A stretch of 64,000 bases of DNA from Metapseudomonas resinovorans DSM 21078 (GTDB lineage Bacteria > Pseudomonadota > Gammaproteobacteria > Pseudomonadales > Pseudomonadaceae). Positions 25,351 to 33,471 of this stretch are shown one piece after another. Position 1 is the first letter of the stretch. Each line of letters starts with the position of its first letter. The DNA is taken from the NCBI RefSeq assembly GCF_000423545.1, contig NZ_KE384032.1, forward strand, positions 67,897 through 131,896. Reading direction: 5' to 3'. The position numbers and the translations under genes were made by a program. The notes below the pieces were generated by a model. It was not told where the DNA came from and did not search any database. It worked only from the letters and a program-made list of their open reading frames with translations.

Positions 25351-26049
25351 TCAGGCCGCCGCGGCCATGCCCGGCGCCTGGCCGTGCAATTGGCGGCGCA
25401 GGCGCGACTGCAGTTCGTTGCCGAAGCTGTAGTAGCGCGCCACCAGGCTCTGGGCCCGCGCGGCGTAGCGGTTGTAGGCAACCACGGCGGGGATGGCGGC
25501 GAACAGGCCGATGGCGGTGGCGATCAGCGCTTCGGCGATGCCCGGCGCCACGGTGGTGAGGGTGGCCTGCTGCACCTGGGAGAGGCCGATGAAGGCATTC
25601 ATGATTCCCCAGACGGTGCCGAACAGGCCGATATAGGGGCTCACCGAGCCGACGGTGGCGAGGAAGGTGAGGCCCTTCTCCAGGCGTTCTTCTTCGTCGG
25701 CGATGGCCACATAGAGGCTGCGCTCCACATCGTCCATCAGCGCCTCGCTGCTCACTCCGGGTTCGCGCCGCAGCTGTTCGAAAGCGCCACGGCCGGCCAG
25801 GAAGATGCGCTCCAACGCGCCGTCTTCATGGGCATCCACGTCCACCAGCGCGAGGTTGCCGGTGCTGCGCATCCGCGCGAGGAAGGCCTTGAGACGGCGC
25901 TCGGTGCGGGCCAGCGCGCCGCCGCGCTGGATGATCAGGTACCAGCTCGCCAGCGAGGCCAGCAGCAGGCTCGCCATGACCGCCTGCACCAGCAGGCTGG
26001 CGTTGCCCACCAGGCCCCAGAGGGTCATCTGTTCGAGTGTCGCGTGCAT
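25351..26049 (-). CDS. exbB: ExbB/TolQ/MotA proton channel protein
   Basis: A 232-residue inner-membrane protein with three transmembrane segments: about 15-38 (ASLLVQAVMASLLLASLASWYLI), and two in the C-terminal half (ATVGSVSPYIGLFGTVWGIMNAF and APGIAEALIATAIGLFAAIPAVVAY). The overall pattern is TolQ-like. It begins the energiser triplet exbB-exbD-tonB, 76 bases after the phytase gene. GGAG occurs 6 bases before ATG 26049. Function: proton-driven energisation of the receptor encoded upstream in the same run. Confidence 0.9.
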   Translation of the reverse strand: MHATLEQMTLWGLVGNASLLVQAVMASLLLASLASWYLIIQRGGALARTERRLKAFLARMRSTGNLALVDVDAHEDGALERIFLAGRGAFEQLRREPGVSSEALMDDVERSLYVAIADEEERLEKGLTFLATVGSVSPYIGLFGTVWGIMNAFIGLSQVQQATLTTVAPGIAEALIATAIGLFAAIPAVVAYNRYAARAQSLVARYYSFGNELQSRLRRQLHGQAPGMAAAA

Positions 26050-26125
26050 GTCGTGCTCCCTGCCCCGGCTCCGCTGCCAGGGCTGCTATTCGATTGCTTT
26101 GAGGTTTCCGGTTGATGACAGCGGC

Positions 26126-28060
26126 TCATTCCAGGCCGAGGGTTCGCGCCACGTCGGCCCAGGAAACGAACTTGAAGTTCTGGGTGGATTCCGGCATCCG
26201 CTTGCGGCCGTCCTGCACCACCAGCAGGCCCTGGTTCCAGGGGCCGCCAAGGTTGGCGGAGGTGACTTCCAGGCCATCGGTTTCCGACGCGCCGTCGATA
26301 CCGGACGCGGCGTTGAGGCCGACACGAAAGGCACCGCGCACGGCAAAGGGCGGTTCGGCGTCGAGCACCAGGTAGCTGTCGTTGCCCTGGCTGGAAACCA
26401 CCAGGTAGTCCCGCGCGGTGCTCTGGTAGAGGCCGAGGCCCTCGACGTCGGCGTGCAGTACCTCGCCCACCTTGATAACCGGCTGCAGGTCGGCCGGCGC
26501 GTCGGGGCGGGCATCCAGGGACCAGACGCCGACGTCTTCCTCGCCAACGAACAGGCGCTGGCGCTGGTCATCGGCAACGCAGCCCTCGGGCTGGCTGGCC
26601 ACCTTGAACTGGCGCACCAGGCTCCCCGCCACAGCGCCGCCGGCTCCGTCGAGGCGGTACTGCAGGAAGCTGCCGTCCTTGCCGTTGGCGAAGGCGTAGA
26701 TCTCGCCGGAAGCCGGCTGGAACAGGCAGATGCCGTAGATTTCCTTGAGCGGCGTGCGCACCTCGCCCAGCAGCGCCAACTCGCCGGATTCGCGGTCGAT
26801 GCTGAAGACGCTGAGGCTGTTGCTGTCGCGGTTGCTGGCCACCGCCAGGTCCACCTCGCGCTCGCCGAGCTGGAAGCCGGGGCGCAGGTCGACGTTGTTC
26901 AGGCGGCCGACGGACAGTTCCTGCAGCAAGCGGCCGTCAAGGTCATAGGCCAGCAGGCCCTGCTTTTTGTTGGTGCCGAGGATGCGGCTGCGTTCCGGCT
27001 GCTGCGGATGCACCCAGATCGCCGGGTCGTCCGCCGCGTCGCCATGGCGGCCAACCGGTTCGCTCTGGCGCTGGGCCGCCACATTGGGCAAGGGTGCCGG
27101 CAGTGCGGGGGCTGCGGGTTTCCAGTTCAGGCTGCCCTGGTGGAAGCGCCCGCTGCCGTCGTCCTGCAGCAGCACCTCGACGCCCGAACTGCTGAGGCGA
27201 GCGGCGATGCGCTCGGGTTCTTCGAGGCCGCTTAGCGGCAGTGCGGCGAGGTGATTCCACGCTTCGCCCTGCTGTTGATACAGGTGCAGCGCAGCGGCCG
27301 TCGGGTCCAGCGCCAGCACGCCACCCGGCACGACGGCGAGGCCAGCGGAGCCCTTCTCCAGCGCCCCGAAGGGACGTACCAGGTCCACCGGCTGGCGCCC
27401 GGCATCCGCTTCGGGGTGGGCCGGATACGCCCAGAGGCCGATGCCTTCTTCGTTGACGAAGAGCCGGCCGGCACCATCGTCCACCTGGCAGAACTCGGCC
27501 CCCGCCGGCAGCGGCAGGCCGCGAACGCGTCGAGGCTCGGCGGCCAACTCGTCGCCGGCGCCCACCAGCCATTGCTCGCCGCCGCCGTCTTCGCCGAGTA
27601 GGAAGAGGTAGAGGTTGCTCGAGTCGTCCCGGTACAGGCACAGGCCGGACAGGGCGTAGTCCCGCATTGGCAGGCGCAGGGTCTGGTCCCAGGCGCGGGC
27701 GGTCGGGTCCAGGCGGGTCAGCAGGGCCTGCTGGCTGGCGGTGTCGAGGGTGGCGAGCAGCAGCCGCTGGCCAGCGGCGCGGCTGTCGAGGCCGGCGAAG
27801 CGGCCCGGCATGCGCGCCAGCTCGGTGCCCTTGTCGTCGAGCAGGAGCAGGCCACGGCGTTCGCTGGCGGCGAGGCGCAGATCGGCGGGCAGCGGTGCGG
27901 GGAGGAAGCGCAGGTCTTCGGCCTTGAACTGGGCGGGTGCGCTCCATGGTGTCAGTGACAGGGCCGGCGCCGCGGGCACGTCCGCGGCTTGCGGCTGGCA
28001 GCCCGACAGGGCCGCCAGACTGGCCAGGAGCAGGTAGAGGGAAGTACGGGTGAAGGTCAT
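26126..28060 (-). CDS. Beta-propeller phytase lipoprotein (two-propeller)
   Basis: A 644-residue lipoprotein (lipobox LAALSGC, Cys21). The second half is a beta-propeller phytase: GDAADDPAIWVHP at 340-352, LGTNKKQGLLAYDLDG, GRLNNVDLRPGF, EIYGICLF, and DVEGLGLYQ near the end, all classical calcium-site or active-site blocks. The first half (about 40-315) looks like a degenerate propeller without the DAADD motif, the dual-domain layout reported for some phytases, where the extra domain improves hydrolysis of lower inositol phosphates. It removes phosphate from phytate at the cell surface. Located 73 bases after the receptor gene and 76 bases before exbB, it forms the catalytic heart of a phosphate-scavenging operon. 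Confidence 0.92.
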   Translation of the reverse strand: MTFTRTSLYLLLASLAALSGCQPQAADVPAAPALSLTPWSAPAQFKAEDLRFLPAPLPADLRLAASERRGLLLLDDKGTELARMPGRFAGLDSRAAGQRLLLATLDTASQQALLTRLDPTARAWDQTLRLPMRDYALSGLCLYRDDSSNLYLFLLGEDGGGEQWLVGAGDELAAEPRRVRGLPLPAGAEFCQVDDGAGRLFVNEEGIGLWAYPAHPEADAGRQPVDLVRPFGALEKGSAGLAVVPGGVLALDPTAAALHLYQQQGEAWNHLAALPLSGLEEPERIAARLSSSGVEVLLQDDGSGRFHQGSLNWKPAAPALPAPLPNVAAQRQSEPVGRHGDAADDPAIWVHPQQPERSRILGTNKKQGLLAYDLDGRLLQELSVGRLNNVDLRPGFQLGEREVDLAVASNRDSNSLSVFSIDRESGELALLGEVRTPLKEIYGICLFQPASGEIYAFANGKDGSFLQYRLDGAGGAVAGSLVRQFKVASQPEGCVADDQRQRLFVGEEDVGVWSLDARPDAPADLQPVIKVGEVLHADVEGLGLYQSTARDYLVVSSQGNDSYLVLDAEPPFAVRGAFRVGLNAASGIDGASETDGLEVTSANLGGPWNQGLLVVQDGRKRMPESTQNFKFVSWADVARTLGLE

Positions 28061-28091
28061 GGGTCGTTCCAGGTATTCGCGTGCGCAGGAC

Positions 28092-28119
28092 GGCCAGCCG
28101 GGTGCTCGCCCGGCGGGCC
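28092..28119 (-). other. GC-rich stem-loop between receptor and phytase genes
   Basis: GGCCAGCCGGG and CGCCCGGCGGGCC form an imperfect stem around TGCT in the 73-base gap. There is no T-run on either side, so it is more likely an mRNA processing or stability element than a terminator. Confidence 0.45.
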
Positions 28120-28133
28120 GTGCGCGACAGGTC

Positions 28134-30659
28134 TTAGAAGTGGGTGAAGGTCAGGCCGAGCTTGTAGGTCGGGCCGTATTCCTCGTACTGGGCGTTGTAG
28201 GAACGGCTGCCGGTGTAGGCGTAGAAGCTCTCGTCGGTGAGGTTCTGCGCCTCGAAGCTGACCTGCAGCTCTTTGGTCAGGAAGTAGCGCGCGCTGAAGT
28301 CGACGAAGGTCTGCGAATCGACGCGGATGTCATGCAGGCGGTCGTTCACCGGCGCCACTTCGAACAGGTAGTCGGACTTGTAGTTGGCGGACAGGCGCAG
28401 GCTCAGTTTGTCGTTCTCCCAACCCAGCATCAGGTTGCCGACGGTGTCGGACTGGTTGGGCAGGTCGATGTCGCGCTTGAGGTTGCGGCCGGTGGTGCTG
28501 TCGAAGCCTTCGATGCTGGCGTCGGAGCGGCTGAAGGTGGCGTTGGCGCCCATCAGCAGGCCATTCCAGGGGGCCGGCAGCCAGTCGAGTTTCTGCGACC
28601 AGGCCAGTTCGATGCCGTACAGCTTGGCGCTGTCGCCATTGGTGAAGGTGTTGGCCTCGTCGAAGTCCACCCAGTCGCCGGTGCCGGCGAGGTCGGTGCT
28701 GTAGACGAAGTTTTCGATGTCCTTGTAGAAGACGAACGCCGAAATCACGCCGGCGCGGCCCAGGTAGCGCTCGATGCCGAGGTCGAAGTTGCTCGACTCC
28801 AGCGGGTCGAGGTCGGGGTTGCCGAAGCTGGCTTCGTCGCCGTCGATGACGAAGCCCGGCGCGAGTTGGCCGAAGGTCGGCCGCACCACTGAGTTGGTCC
28901 AGGCGGCGCGCAGCTGGGTGTCTTCGTCCAGTTGGTAGCGGGCGTGCAGGCCGGGCAGCCAGTGGTGGTAATCCTTCTTGCGTTCGGTGGCCTCGAACTC
29001 GCCATCGCGGATGCCGCTGCCCTTGGCCTCGAACTGTGTGCCCTCGTAACGCAGGCCGGCGATGAAGCGCCAGTCGTCCACGTCCAGGCTTTGCATGAAG
29101 TAGCCGGCGTCGATGTCTTCGCTCATGTCGAAGTCGTTCACCCGCGACTCTTCCTCGTTGTAGTAGTCGGCCGGATCCAGGCTGCCGATCAAGCCCTTGA
29201 CAGCGCCGGCGCTGATGCCGGGGCCAAAGCGGTCGAGGCTGTAGTGGACGTTGCCCTTCTGGAACTGGCTCAGGTTGAGCTGTTCGTCGGTGAAGACGTC
29301 GCCCAGGTCCTCATAGGTCCAGGCTTCGAGGTCGTTGGTCTTGTCGCGGCGGCTGAGCTTGCCGCCGACCTTGGCCTGGGCCGCATAGCCGGCCAGGTCG
29401 AAGTCACGGGCGAGATCCAGGCGGATGTTCTTCTCGGTGTCCTCGGTGTTCTGCTTCTCCCAGTCCACCTGGTCGAGGGTGAAGTTGGCCGGGTCGTAGA
29501 AGGCCTCTTCGATGTTCAGGCGCGGCTTCCTGGAGTCGTAGAAGCCGGCGTCGGCGAAGTCGTCATTGCCTTCGAAGGTGGCGCCAGCGATGTGGCCGGG
29601 GCTGTCTTCGCTGGACTGGCTGTAGCCGACCTGGCCGCTCAAGGTCCAGAGGCCCATCATGCGTTCGCCGCCGAACACGTAGGACTGGATTTCCTGGGTC
29701 TCCTCACGGTCCTTCAGCTCGCGGAAGCCTTCGGCCTCGCCGGTTTCGTCGGGGGCCTGCGGGTCGGCGAATTCGACGCCCGCGGCGTTGCGCGTCTCGG
29801 TGTCCTTGAAGCGGCTGTAAAGGGTGCGCAGGTAGAAGCTGGAGACGTCGTCCGGCTTGTAGTCGAAGTTCAGGCCGGCGCCGGTGCGCTCGCGGCTGAT
29901 GTCGTAGTCGCGCTGTTCGAACTGCTCCAGCCGGGCGCCATCTTCGAAGTCCCAGTCGCCACCGGTTTCGACGTTGTCGGAGCCGAAGTCGCGCTTCTGC
30001 CAGCTCATGGCAGCGGCCACGCCGAAGTTGTCGATGCCGTCGCCGAGGCTGAAGCGGTCGCTCACCGCGCCGGAGAATTTCGGGCTGGTCTGGTTGGTGT
30101 TTTCGTCGTAGCTGGCCTCGGAGCTGCCGGTGAAGAACAGGCCGTCGTGGTCGAAGGCGGACAGGCTCTCCACGTCCACGGTGCCACCGAGGGAGTTGGC
30201 GTCCATGTCCGGGGTGAGGGTCTTGATCACGCTGAGGGACTGCACCAGCTCAGCCGGCAGCACGTCGAGGGCCACCGCGCGGCGCTCGCTTTCCGGCGCC
30301 GGTACCAGGGTGCCGTTGATGGTGACGCTGTTCAGGTCCGGGCCCAGGCCGCGCACGCTGACGAAACGGCCTTCGCCCTGGTCGCGCTCCACCGCCACGC
30401 CAGGCAGGCGCTGCACGGCTTCGGCGGCGTTCTCATCGGGCAGTTGGGCGACGCCATCGGCATGCACCACGCTCTCGACGCGGTCGGAATTGCGCTGCTC
30501 CTTCAGGGCCTGGTCGATACTCGCGGCCTGGCCGATGACATCGACGTGCTCGGTGGCGCCGGCGGCGCTTTCGGCGGCCGGCGCCACGTTGGCCAGGGCC
30601 AGCGCCAGGGCGCTGAGGGTGAAGCCCGCAACGCGGACGGCGGTACTGCGCTTGTGCAT
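28134..30659 (-). CDS. TonB-dependent outer-membrane receptor (phytate/phosphate locus)
   Basis: An 841-residue TonB-dependent receptor: signal peptide about 1-28, a TonB-box-like start (EHVDVIGQAA), plug domain about 45-160 (VAQLPDENAAEAVQRLPGVA, VSVRGLGPDLNSVTING), a 22-strand barrel and a C-terminal Phe (LGLTFTHF). GGGGAGAG precedes ATG 30659. It is first in the run with phytase, ExbB/D-TonB and PhoX, and has a Pho box with -10 upstream. Beta-propeller phytases are known to be often encoded next to TonB-dependent receptors. Its cargo is therefore probably phytate, a lower inositol phosphate or a metal-phytate complex; a siderophore is less likely as no siderophore or Fur-type signals are seen. 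Confidence 0.9.
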   Translation of the reverse strand: MHKRSTAVRVAGFTLSALALALANVAPAAESAAGATEHVDVIGQAASIDQALKEQRNSDRVESVVHADGVAQLPDENAAEAVQRLPGVAVERDQGEGRFVSVRGLGPDLNSVTINGTLVPAPESERRAVALDVLPAELVQSLSVIKTLTPDMDANSLGGTVDVESLSAFDHDGLFFTGSSEASYDENTNQTSPKFSGAVSDRFSLGDGIDNFGVAAAMSWQKRDFGSDNVETGGDWDFEDGARLEQFEQRDYDISRERTGAGLNFDYKPDDVSSFYLRTLYSRFKDTETRNAAGVEFADPQAPDETGEAEGFRELKDREETQEIQSYVFGGERMMGLWTLSGQVGYSQSSEDSPGHIAGATFEGNDDFADAGFYDSRKPRLNIEEAFYDPANFTLDQVDWEKQNTEDTEKNIRLDLARDFDLAGYAAQAKVGGKLSRRDKTNDLEAWTYEDLGDVFTDEQLNLSQFQKGNVHYSLDRFGPGISAGAVKGLIGSLDPADYYNEEESRVNDFDMSEDIDAGYFMQSLDVDDWRFIAGLRYEGTQFEAKGSGIRDGEFEATERKKDYHHWLPGLHARYQLDEDTQLRAAWTNSVVRPTFGQLAPGFVIDGDEASFGNPDLDPLESSNFDLGIERYLGRAGVISAFVFYKDIENFVYSTDLAGTGDWVDFDEANTFTNGDSAKLYGIELAWSQKLDWLPAPWNGLLMGANATFSRSDASIEGFDSTTGRNLKRDIDLPNQSDTVGNLMLGWENDKLSLRLSANYKSDYLFEVAPVNDRLHDIRVDSQTFVDFSARYFLTKELQVSFEAQNLTDESFYAYTGSRSYNAQYEEYGPTYKLGLTFTHF

Positions 30660-30719
30660 GGTTGCTCTCCCCAAGTGTTCCGCTGATGCCAGGCAAATGG
30701 CCCGGCGAGATGGGAGCGG

Positions 30720-30753
30720 AACCTAGGGCCGGCGAATGAAACTTCTGTGACAG
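30720..30753 (-). promoter_or_regulatory. Pho box and -10 for the receptor-phytase-tonB-phoX operon
   Basis: On the minus strand CTGTCAC-AGAA-GTTTCAT (30753-30736) matches the PhoB box CTGTCAT-N4-CTGTCAT at 6/7 and 5/7 bases. A TAGGTT -10 (30725-30720) follows after exactly 10 bases, the normal PhoB promoter geometry. The predicted start near 30713 leaves a 54-base leader. Confidence 0.78.
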
Positions 30754-30857
30754 GGGATGGCGCCGGGCCTTGAAAGACGGGGTTTTCCGGGTATTTCGAG
30801 GCGGGTATGAGCCGATATGACCCGTATGAACGCCACTTAGCCTGCGAACGGTGCCGC

Positions 30858-30873
30858 GTGGGCTGAAGCCCAC
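30858..30873. repeat. Short palindrome in the 356-base gap 30660-31015
   Basis: GTGGGCT-GA-AGCCCAC followed by CCTACGG, a common Pseudomonas dispersed palindrome. It separates the two Pho-box regions. Apart from this repeat and the two Pho boxes the gap shows no gene. Confidence 0.7.
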
Positions 30874-30961
30874 CCTACGGCCTGCTCGCCTTGGTCGAGA
30901 TTCTCGCGCCAGCCGCGCCACTTCCCCTGAGCCGAAACGACCCCTGGCGCCTGCCACGCAA

Positions 30962-30979
30962 CTGTCATACGGCTCTGAT
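30962..30979 (+). promoter_or_regulatory. Second candidate Pho box (GGDEF-AraC pair)
   Basis: CTGTCAT-ACGG-CTCTGAT: first half perfect, second half 5/7. It lies 36 bases upstream of ATG 31016, so the leader would be very short and no good -10 is visible. Weaker than the box at 30736. Confidence 0.45.
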
Positions 30980-31015
30980 TCTCTGACGGCCATTCATCGC
31001 CGCGGACCTTGCGCC

Positions 31016-31933
31016 ATGCCCTCGCTGCTCAAGCTTCATCGCCTGAAACTCACCGCCCTGCTGCTGGCGGCCAACCTCGGCCTGTTGCTGCATCTGGCGG
31101 TGGGCGACCTCAAGGCCACGTCCGAGTGGGTCTGGCTGGACGTGTTCGGCGAAGGCGGCTCGGCGCTGCTTTCGCTGGTGTGGATCGGCCTGGTGCTGAA
31201 AAGCCGGCCCGCAGGCCGGGTGACCAACCTGCTGGTACTGGGCCTTTCCGGGGTGTTCTTCTCCTGGTGGATCGACTGCCTGGATGAGTTCATCCGCATG
31301 CCGGAAAGCATCACCTGGGACCATTGGCTGGAGTCCGGGCCAATGCCGGTGGGCCTGGTGCTGTTGACCCTTGGCATCTACCACTGGCACCGCGAACAAT
31401 TGGCGATCAGCGCGCAGATGGAGAAGCGCGAACGGCTGTTTCGCGAGCATCGCCTGTTCGACAAGCTGACGCCGCTGGGCGGGGCCGATTACCTGCGCAA
31501 GCAGTTGGAACTGAGCCTGGTGCAGGCCCGCGAGGACAATCAGCCGCTGTCGCTGGTGATCCTCGACCTGGATGATTTCAGCAGCCTCAACGACCGCTTC
31601 GGCCATGCCGAAGGCGATCACCTGCTGCAGGGCCTCAGCCAGTTGCTGGTGCTCAATCTGCGCCGCCAGGACCTGCTCTGCCGGCTGGCCGGCGACCGCT
31701 TCGTGGTGCTGCTGCCGAACACCGGCGAGCGCCAGGCACGGCAACTGGCCACAGAGCTGGAACAGGCCGTGGCGCATTTCGCCCACAAGACCCGCCAGCA
31801 CGGCGAACGCCTGCAACTCAAGGCCACCTCCGCCGTGGCCATGGCCCTGGAGGAAACCCCGGACGCGTTGCTGCAGCGCCTCAACCTCGCCCTGGCGCGG
31901 GCCAAGTCGCCCCGCCTGGCGCGCAGCGCCTGA
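31016..31933 (+). CDS. Membrane GGDEF protein with degenerate active site
   Basis: A 305-residue protein with about four N-terminal transmembrane segments (about 10-125), a short coiled linker and a GGDEF-type domain from about 150. The substrate-side motif DLDDFSSLNDRFGHAEGD is good, but the signature GG[DE]EF reads AGDRF (225-229): the catalytic glutamate is Arg. It therefore probably does not make c-di-GMP and may act as a sensor or binding protein. Start at ATG 31016 with poor ribosome binding site. It lies 8 bases before the AraC regulator and is divergent from the phytase operon, with a weak Pho box in front. Alternative: an active cyclase of unusual type. Confidence 0.82.
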   Translation: MPSLLKLHRLKLTALLLAANLGLLLHLAVGDLKATSEWVWLDVFGEGGSALLSLVWIGLVLKSRPAGRVTNLLVLGLSGVFFSWWIDCLDEFIRMPESITWDHWLESGPMPVGLVLLTLGIYHWHREQLAISAQMEKRERLFREHRLFDKLTPLGGADYLRKQLELSLVQAREDNQPLSLVILDLDDFSSLNDRFGHAEGDHLLQGLSQLLVLNLRRQDLLCRLAGDRFVVLLPNTGERQARQLATELEQAVAHFAHKTRQHGERLQLKATSAVAMALEETPDALLQRLNLALARAKSPRLARSA

Positions 31934-31941
31934 GGCCCGCC

Positions 31942-32976
31942 ATGGCGATCAAAGGCAGTTGGTACGAGTGCGACAGCCGCTTCATTCCGGCCCATTACCA
32001 GCCGGCGACGCTGATCGATCTCGCCCTTTCGCGAGACATCGACAGCCACCGCCTGCTGCGGGGCACCGGGTTGTTCTATGAGGACATTCTCGCCGGCGAG
32101 CAACGCATCAGCGCGCAGCAGTTCCTCACCCTGATCGGCAACGCACGGCGCCTGCTGGATGCCGATGACACCAGCTTCCTCTTCGGCCAGCGCCTGCTGC
32201 CCGGGCACTACGGCGCCAGCAGTCACACCCTGCTGCACGCCGAACACCTGCAGGACGCGCTGGGCCAGTTGATTCGCCATCGGGCGCTGCTCAGCCCGCT
32301 GCTGTCACCGCGCCTGTTGCTGGATGAGCAGGATGCCTGGCTGTACTGGGTGGATGCCTGCGGTGCCGGCGAGCAGTACCGCTTCCTGCTGGAGGCGAGC
32401 ATGGCGGCGGTGGCCGGCATGTGCCGCCGGCTGAGTGGCGAACGCCTGCCCTGGCGCTTCCACTTCGCCCACGGGCAGCCGCGCTACATCGAGCAGTACT
32501 GGGTGCATCTGGGGGAGGAGGTGCTGTTCGACCGCCAGATCGATGCGCTGCAGATTCCCCGCGCCTGGCTGACCCGACCGCTGCCGGAAGCCTCGCTGAC
32601 CGCCGGCCGGGTGGCCCGCCAGGAAAGCACGCGGCTACTGGAAGCCCTCGGCGCACGAGCGAGTCTGCTGGATCGGTTGTACAACTGGTTGCTGGAGCGG
32701 GTGCGCGAGGCACCCGTGCTGGAACAGGCCGCGGAGGCCTTCGAGATGAGTCCGGCGACTCTCAAGCGCAAGCTGCAGAAACACGGCACGCACTATCAGG
32801 AACAACGCGACCTGGTGCGCAAGCACGTGGCGCTCTACCTCTATCGCATCAAGGGGTACAGCAACGAGGAGGTGGCGGCCTACCTGCATTTCCACGACGC
32901 CACCAACTTCCGCCGCTCATTCAAGCGCTGGACCGGACTGTCGCCCAGCGCCTTGCGGCAACTGTTCGGGGCCTGA
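31942..32976 (+). CDS. AraC family transcriptional regulator
   Basis: A 344-residue AraC-type regulator with an N-terminal ligand-binding domain of the arabinose-binding/OruR-like class (about 20-210) and a C-terminal double helix-turn-helix (about 240-340; ASPATLKRKLQKHG-like segment MSPATLKRKLQKHGTHYQ, then NEEVAAYLHFHDATNFRRSFKRWTG). It is 8 bases after the GGDEF protein gene, so the two are one transcript. Because it is divergent from the phytase operon it could regulate that locus, but no operator is obvious. Ligand unknown. Confidence 0.88.
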   Translation: MAIKGSWYECDSRFIPAHYQPATLIDLALSRDIDSHRLLRGTGLFYEDILAGEQRISAQQFLTLIGNARRLLDADDTSFLFGQRLLPGHYGASSHTLLHAEHLQDALGQLIRHRALLSPLLSPRLLLDEQDAWLYWVDACGAGEQYRFLLEASMAAVAGMCRRLSGERLPWRFHFAHGQPRYIEQYWVHLGEEVLFDRQIDALQIPRAWLTRPLPEASLTAGRVARQESTRLLEALGARASLLDRLYNWLLERVREAPVLEQAAEAFEMSPATLKRKLQKHGTHYQEQRDLVRKHVALYLYRIKGYSNEEVAAYLHFHDATNFRRSFKRWTGLSPSALRQLFGA

Positions 32977-32991
32977 GCCCCGCAGCCCGCG

Positions 32992-33249
32992 TCAGCTGTT
33001 GGCGCAGGCGCTGGACTCTTTCAGGTAGGTCACGGACTTCTCTTCGCCGTTGGAATCGACGTAAGTCATCTTCGCCTGGATGGTTTCGCAGGTCAGCGAG
33101 TTCGGCTCGTCGATGGAAATGACCCGGGCGACATCCAGCGGCATGCCGTAGCGGTAGGGCACGGCCTCGGCGGATTTGGCGGCGAAGGCGCTGCCACTGG
33201 CCAGGAAGGCGAGCAGCAAAGTGGTACTGGTGGTGATTGCACGGTTCAT
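32992..33249 (-). CDS. DUF2790 family small secreted protein
   Basis: An 85-residue protein with a signal peptide (MNRAITTSTTLLLAFLASGSAFA) and a short mature part PYRYGMPLDVARVISIDEP...CETIQAKMTYVDSNGEEKSVTYLKES. The HYGM-LDV-V and M-Y-DS-G-V--L-Y pattern is the DUF2790 family, common in Pseudomonas and of unknown function. GGAG is 6 bases before ATG 33249. It is convergent with the AraC gene, with 15 bases between stops. Two cysteines (CETIQ and the C-terminal ACANS) could form a disulfide. Confidence 0.82.
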   Translation of the reverse strand: MNRAITTSTTLLLAFLASGSAFAAKSAEAVPYRYGMPLDVARVISIDEPNSLTCETIQAKMTYVDSNGEEKSVTYLKESSACANS

Positions 33250-33471
33250 GGGGGATCTCCTGGTTTGCCTGGAAGGCCCGACATCGCTGGGGATGCGTTC
33301 TTGGCCCATGTGGCTATTGGACTCCCGGCACGGCGCGCGAAAAAGACGGCTTTGCTGAAAGCGCTTTTCCGTGGCGCGCAACAATCCGCACCGCCCGACG
33401 GTCATGCCCCCGCGTTTGGCCGGGTCTATCGTTCCCAGACCGTGCAACGGCCACCAGACGAGGATGAGGCC

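Noticed and set aside
24892-26049. tolQ-tolR assignment for the ExbB/ExbD genes
   Set aside because: Sequence style is TolQR-like, but a tonB gene follows and tolA, tolB and pal are absent, so exbB/exbD roles fit better.
28134-30659. Siderophore receptor reading of the TonB-dependent receptor
   Set aside because: No Fur box or siderophore genes seen; the phytase, PhoX and Pho box point to phosphate.
28932-30686. Plus-strand open frame of 584 codons opposite the receptor gene
   Set aside because: Antisense shadow; the receptor plug and barrel features are on the minus strand.
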